DNA from: Deinococcus betulae
GTDB lineage: Bacteria > Deinococcota > Deinococci > Deinococcales > Deinococcaceae
Length of the DNA: 64,000 nt
Direction: 5' to 3'
Assembly (NCBI RefSeq): GCF_020166395.1
Contig: NZ_JAIQXU010000022.1
Location: 1-64,000, forward strand
In this document: positions 60,537-64,000 of the stretch, one piece after another
Position numbering within the stretch: the stretch's first letter is position 1
Layout of the letters: the number at the start of each line of letters is the position of its first letter
Made by a program: the position numbers and the translations under genes
Notes under the pieces: model-generated
Told to the model about the DNA's origin: nothing
What the model saw: the letters and a program-made list of their open reading frames with translations, nothing else
Databases searched by the model: none

Positions 60537-61424
60537 GTGAGCCGCCTGCCCGCCCGCGCCTGGCCTGCCCACCTGCCCCTGCGGCGGGTGCTGGTGGTGT
60601 CGCGCCCGGCCCTGTGGGTGAATACCGTGGGCACCCTGGTGACGGGCGTGTGGCTCAGTGGGGAGCTGTATACCCTGCACCCCGGCGTGCTGGCGCTGCT
60701 GGCCTACCTCACCCTGCCGTTTAACCTCCTGATTTACGGCCTGAACGACCTCTTTGACCGCGAAGAAGACGCCCGCAGCAGCCGCAAAGGAGGCTGGCAG
60801 GGCGCGCGCCTGGCCAGCTATGAGGCCGCGCCCCTGCTGCGCGCCACCGCGTGGCTGAATGTGCCGGCCCTGCTGCTGCTGACCCTGGCCCTGCCCCCAG
60901 CCGCCACCGCTGTGCTGGCTGTGTCGGCGGCGCTGTTTGTGGCCTACAGCCTGCCGCCCCTGCGCCTCAAGGCCCGGCCCTTTCTGGACGGCCTGAGCAA
61001 CGTGGCCTACGCGCTGCCCCTGGCGCTGCCCGCGCTGGTGCTGGGCAAGGGCGTGCCCTGGGCGCCGCTGCTGGCCCTGATGGCGTATTCGGTGGGGAAA
61101 CACGCCTTTGACGCCGCGCAGGATATTCCCGCCGACCGCCTGGCCGGCACGCGCACAGTGGCGACCACGCTGGGCGCCGGGGGCACCGCCCTGTATGCCC
61201 TGGCCTGGTTCTGTCTGGCGGCGGCGCTGCTGTGGCCGGTGTCGCGCCTGACCGCGCTCGCGCTGCTGCTGACCTGCGGCGGCATGAGCCTGGCCCTGCG
61301 CCGCCGCCCCACCCCCGAGCAGGCTGCGCGGCTGTATCCCCTCAGCATCGTCACGCCCTGGATTGTGGGCGCGGTGGCCGGGGTGCAGTTGGTCTACCTG
61401 CTGGCGCGCGGCTTGTGGCCGTAG
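60537..61424 (+). CDS. UbiA-family prenyltransferase
   Basis: A 295-residue integral membrane prenyltransferase with the two Asp-rich metal/diphosphate sites, [10 protein letters not shown] (residues 70-79) and [13 protein letters not shown], and eight or nine helices. Such enzymes attach a prenyl chain to an aromatic, lipid or carotenoid acceptor. The gene overlaps the CrtI-like desaturase, so a carotenoid or quinone-like isoprenoid substrate is likely (inference). GTG at 60537 follows TACACT (60524-60529) by 7 nt, fixing a leaderless start. Confidence 0.88.
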   Translation: MSRLPARAWPAHLPLRRVLVVSRPALWVNTVGTLVTGVWLSGELYTLHPGVLALLAYLTLPFNLLIYGLNDLFDREEDARSSRKGGWQGARLASYEAAPLLRATAWLNVPALLLLTLALPPAATAVLAVSAALFVAYSLPPLRLKARPFLDGLSNVAYALPLALPALVLGKGVPWAPLLALMAYSVGKHAFDAAQDIPADRLAGTRTVATTLGAGGTALYALAWFCLAAALLWPVSRLTALALLLTCGGMSLALRRRPTPEQAARLYPLSIVTPWIVGAVAGVQLVYLLARGLWP

Positions 61425-62773
61425 GCCGCTCAGTCGGGATTCTGGGCGGCGGCCTGGCGGGGCTGGCGCTCTCGGCGCTGCTGGCGGCGCGGGGCCACCA
61501 CGTCACCGTGTATGAGCGCGACCGGCTGGGCGGCAAACTGCGGCGCCTGAAGGTGGGCGGCCTGACCTTCGACACTGGCCCAAGCCTGTTCACTGTTCCT
61601 CAGGTCTGGCGCGCGTACCTGGCCCGGCTGGGCGAGCCTGACCCCCTGAACCTTCAGCCGCTGCCGGGTGGACTGGGGCAGTACCACACGCCGCACGGCC
61701 CGGTGCCGCTGCCGGTGCCGCCGGGGCATGCCCTGTTTGCCGACTGGCAGCGCTACGTGCGGATGGCCGCGCCACTGGCGCCGCACCTGCTAACCCTGCT
61801 GACCACCCCGCCGCGCCTCACTGACCCGGCTTTTCTGCGGGCCAGCGCCGCCCTGTTCCGGGTGACCGGGCATCACCTGACGGCGGCGGCCTGGCTGCGC
61901 GCCCGGCACTTTCCGCCTGCCCTGAGCCACGCTCTCGCCACGCAGGCCTTGAATGCAGGCCTGGCCCCGCAGGACGCCCCGGCGCTGTACGCCCTGCTGC
62001 CGGCCCTGGTGGGCGCCGAGGTGATGCGGCCAGCGCGGGGGATGGGCGCGCTGCTGGACGCCCTGAAAGACAGTGCGGCCGCGCGGGGTGTGGTGCTGCG
62101 CGAGGGTGAAGCGGTGACGCGAATCAGCGGCACCGCGCTGACGTTGAACGGAGCAGAGGCTGTCCGTCACGACCTCCTCGTGAGCGCCCTGGACCCGGTG
62201 AGACTGGCGGCCTTGCGGGGCCAGCGGGCGCCCTCGCCCCTGGCCCGGCGGACGGTCAGTGGCGTGGCGCTCTATGCTGCGCTGCCTGGGCCGACCTCTC
62301 TACCAGCCACGAGCGTTCTTCCGCCTGACGATTTCCGGGCGTTCCGGGCCGCAGTGCGGGCCGGTCAATGGCCCTCTTCCACCCTGGCCCTGGTCCATGC
62401 CGAGGGCCGGCGCCTGAGCGTACTGCTGGCCGCGCCCGCCACGGGCGCCGCCGTGACGCCAGAGCATCCCTGGGTGCAGTTCCAGGTTGCGCGGATAGAG
62501 GAGACCCTGGGGGTGCCGGGCCTGCTGGCCTCTGCCCAGGCGGTCACGGCGCTGCCGCCTGCCCATTACGCCGCTGGGGGCCATCCGGGCGGCGCGCTGT
62601 ATGGGGCCGCAGTGCCGCCCTGGCGCGGAGGCCCGCTGCATCCTCAGCCCTACCGCGTGGCGCCGGGGCTGTGGCAGGTGGGCGCGGGCGTGCATCCGGG
62701 CGGCGGCCTGCCGGCCATTCTGGGCGGCGCGCTGCTGGTGGACACGCTGCTGGCCGAGGCGAACGGGCGGTAA
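61415..62773 (+). CDS. CrtI/CrtD-like carotenoid desaturase-family flavoprotein
   Basis: A 452-residue phytoene-desaturase-type FAD protein: [47 protein letters not shown], a mid-region with [18 protein letters not shown] and the closing [20 protein letters not shown]. It is shorter than typical CrtI (about 500). Deinococcus makes the carotenoid deinoxanthin, but which step this enzyme performs cannot be told. A GTG at 61415 overlaps the prenyltransferase by 10 bp, indicating coupled translation. A MITE lies 10 bp past its stop. Confidence 0.85.
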   Translation: MAVGRSVGILGGGLAGLALSALLAARGHHVTVYERDRLGGKLRRLKVGGLTFDTGPSLFTVPQVWRAYLARLGEPDPLNLQPLPGGLGQYHTPHGPVPLPVPPGHALFADWQRYVRMAAPLAPHLLTLLTTPPRLTDPAFLRASAALFRVTGHHLTAAAWLRARHFPPALSHALATQALNAGLAPQDAPALYALLPALVGAEVMRPARGMGALLDALKDSAAARGVVLREGEAVTRISGTALTLNGAEAVRHDLLVSALDPVRLAALRGQRAPSPLARRTVSGVALYAALPGPTSLPATSVLPPDDFRAFRAAVRAGQWPSSTLALVHAEGRRLSVLLAAPATGAAVTPEHPWVQFQVARIEETLGVPGLLASAQAVTALPPAHYAAGGHPGGALYGAAVPPWRGGPLHPQPYRVAPGLWQVGAGVHPGGGLPAILGGALLVDTLLAEANGR

Positions 62774-62783
62774 AACGTTCTCA

Positions 62784-62954
62784 TGATTCCGGTTGAATCG
62801 AGCAGAATGCCGGGTGGAATCTGAGCGGACCTGGAAAGCGGCGCCGCAGACTTGACAAGCTCCGCAGGAGAGTGGGAAGGAAAAAGGACGGATTTCGCGC
62901 TCTGCAGGGCAGCCGGTGCCTTCTCAGCTGTGCTGTCATGAAGTGGAATCCGTA
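62784..62954 (+). repeat. MITE-like element copy 7 (171 bp, second subfamily, enlarged)
   Basis: Starts TGATTCCGGTTGAATCGAGC after TCA (62781-62783) and ends GGAATCCGTA; the base triplet after it is GAG, so the duplication is lost. It follows copy 4 (ATCGAGCAGAATGC, GGATTTCGCG, GTGCCTTCTCAGCTGTGCT) but carries about 38 extra bp in the middle. Confidence 0.82.
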
Positions 62955-63035
62955 GAGAGCAGGTCTTGGGTGAGCCACCCGGCCTGCTGGTCAAGCCTTG
63001 AGGCAGCGTCAGCTCTCCTGTCCTACTCTCGGGCT

Positions 63036-64000
63036 ATGCGTGTTTTCCTCCTTGCGGCTCTGCTGGCGTCAGCGGCTTCGGCCGCCTCTGGTCCCTACAC
63101 CATCACGCTGCCTGGGCACAGCGCCGGGTCATTCGGTTCGCCCAACGACCCTATCGGCGCCCCAGCGGGGGGCGTAGCATGGCGCAGCGACCAGGAGGTT
63201 TACACCCTGGACACCACCCGCGTCCTGAAGCGCTGGAGCGTGGCTGGCGGCGCTCTGCTGGCCACGCAAACCCTCTCACCGCTGGCGGCGGTGCCCGGCA
63301 GCACCCTGACGCTGGAGGACCGCGCGCCGGACGGGGGCCTGCTGCTGCAAGGGCAGGGGTATAGGGGGCCCCAACCAGTGGGCCTGCGCGCCCGCCTGAA
63401 CCTTCAGACCGGCAAGGCCCAGACCGAGGCCGCCTGCACCGCCAGTGCCGTGACCCTGAACCGCTGCACACCCGACGGGCAGACCCGCGCCTGGGTGCAG
63501 GGCGGGGCGCTGCGGGTCCAGGGGCGGGGGACGGGCCAGACCTGGCCGCTGCCAAAGGGACTGAAGCCCGCCGTGCTGGGCCTCAGTCCTGATGGGCGGC
63601 GCGCGGCCCTGCTGGTCCTGACTCCAGTGGCCGACTGGGGGGACCACGGGCGCGGCATCCTGTACATCTGGAACGACCTGAGCCGCTCTGCCGCGCCCCA
63701 GCGGCTGGACCTGAAGGCACCTCTTCTGTTGCCGGGCGGCACCCTGCGCCCAACCGGCCAGGGCTGGGTGCTGGCGGCCACGGTGTACAACACAGGCGAC
63801 GGTATCAGCGGGGGCGGGGCGCGGGAAGGGCAGTGGCTGGCCCTCTTTGACCTGGCGGGGCGGGTGGCCTGGCAAGTGCCAGCCACAGTGGGATTACGGG
63901 GGGCGTGGCCCTCACCTGACGGCCGCCTCTTCGTGACGCTGCGGGAAGGCAGTGTGCCCGAAGTGCGCCGCACCGCCGACGGCACACTGCTGCGCGGTCT
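63036..64000 (+). CDS. Secreted beta-propeller-like protein (truncated by the window end)
   Basis: An open frame from ATG 63036 continues past the window end (at least 321 codons). Residues 1-18 are a signal peptide (LLAALLASAASAAS). The rest is repetitive Gly/Leu/Trp-rich beta sequence with blade-like segments (LRARLNLQTGKAQ, GLSPDGRRAALLVL, ILYIWNDLSRS, WLALFDLAGRVAWQVP, SPDGRLFVTLREG), consistent with a WD40/quinoprotein-like propeller. Function unknown. TACTCT at 63024-63029 ends 6 nt before the ATG, so leaderless. Confidence 0.75.
   Translation, partial: MRVFLLAALLASAASAASGPYTITLPGHSAGSFGSPNDPIGAPAGGVAWRSDQEVYTLDTTRVLKRWSVAGGALLATQTLSPLAAVPGSTLTLEDRAPDGGLLLQGQGYRGPQPVGLRARLNLQTGKAQTEAACTASAVTLNRCTPDGQTRAWVQGGALRVQGRGTGQTWPLPKGLKPAVLGLSPDGRRAALLVLTPVADWGDHGRGILYIWNDLSRSAAPQRLDLKAPLLLPGGTLRPTGQGWVLAATVYNTGDGISGGGAREGQWLALFDLAGRVAWQVPATVGLRGAWPSPDGRLFVTLREGSVPEVRRTADGTLLRG

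Overview
The window is chromosomal DNA of a Deinococcus (Deinococcota) species. This rests on the very high GC content, the gene set (RecN, RecX, a UVDE-type UV endonuclease, ATP-dependent PEPCK, MglA/MglB, AlaX-like editing protein, carotenoid enzymes, many c-di-GMP domains) and one recurring signal: a -10 hexamer of the form TANNNT placed 5-7 nt before the start codon of about fifteen genes. That geometry gives leaderless mRNAs, which are well documented in Deinococcus. The species is not identified.

Layout. 1-1161: the end of a lower-GC gene of unknown function, then a damaged IS5/IS427-type insertion sequence. 1208-8299: C39-like peptidase, peptide release factor RF3, SIMPL protein, TAXI-like binding protein, GNAT acetyltransferase, ACT protein, trypsin/PDZ protease and LuxR-type regulator. 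8886-16156: a TPR-GGDEF-EAL protein, phosphoesterase, tRNA-Pro(CGG), recX divergent from rpsT, a secreted protein and glmM. 16262-22948: a His-rich small membrane protein with an APH-like kinase, recN, a large alanine-rich membrane protein and pckA. 23196-27506: a maltose/sugar ABC transporter operon (malE-malF-malG order) with a clear sigma-70 promoter and a palindromic candidate operator. 27920-36260: an RsmB-type methyltransferase, a pseudogene split by two mobile repeats, deoD, an AlaX-like protein, glycogen phosphorylase and mglBA. 36498-44603: phosphodiester glycosidase, DEDDh exonuclease, secreted protein, gluconokinase, UV endonuclease with a DUF2256 partner, and a GH16 glucanase lipoprotein. 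45049-51380: Rrf2 regulator with a cysteine triad, RsgA, a KefB/YbaL-type antiporter and a 7TMR-DISM diguanylate cyclase. 51650-64000: a 1038-residue acetoacetate-decarboxylase/flavin-oxidoreductase fusion, a P-loop kinase with a lipocalin-like protein, M29 aminopeptidase, purU, a small four-helix membrane protein under a TetR-type operator, an NAD-binding epimerase-like protein, a UbiA prenyltransferase overlapping a CrtI-like desaturase, and a truncated secreted protein.

The most informative non-coding feature is a family of MITE-like elements, seven copies here, mostly exactly 133 bp. They have 11-bp terminal inverted repeats (TACGGAYTCCG) and 3-bp TNA target duplications. Two copies sit inside one gene (29191-30332). 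Removing each element plus one target copy restores a single 290-codon reading frame, so the elements are demonstrably mobile. The most unusual protein is the decarboxylase-oxidoreductase fusion.

Most of the DNA is ordinary housekeeping chromosome. No CRISPR array, prophage, rRNA operon or plasmid origin was seen.
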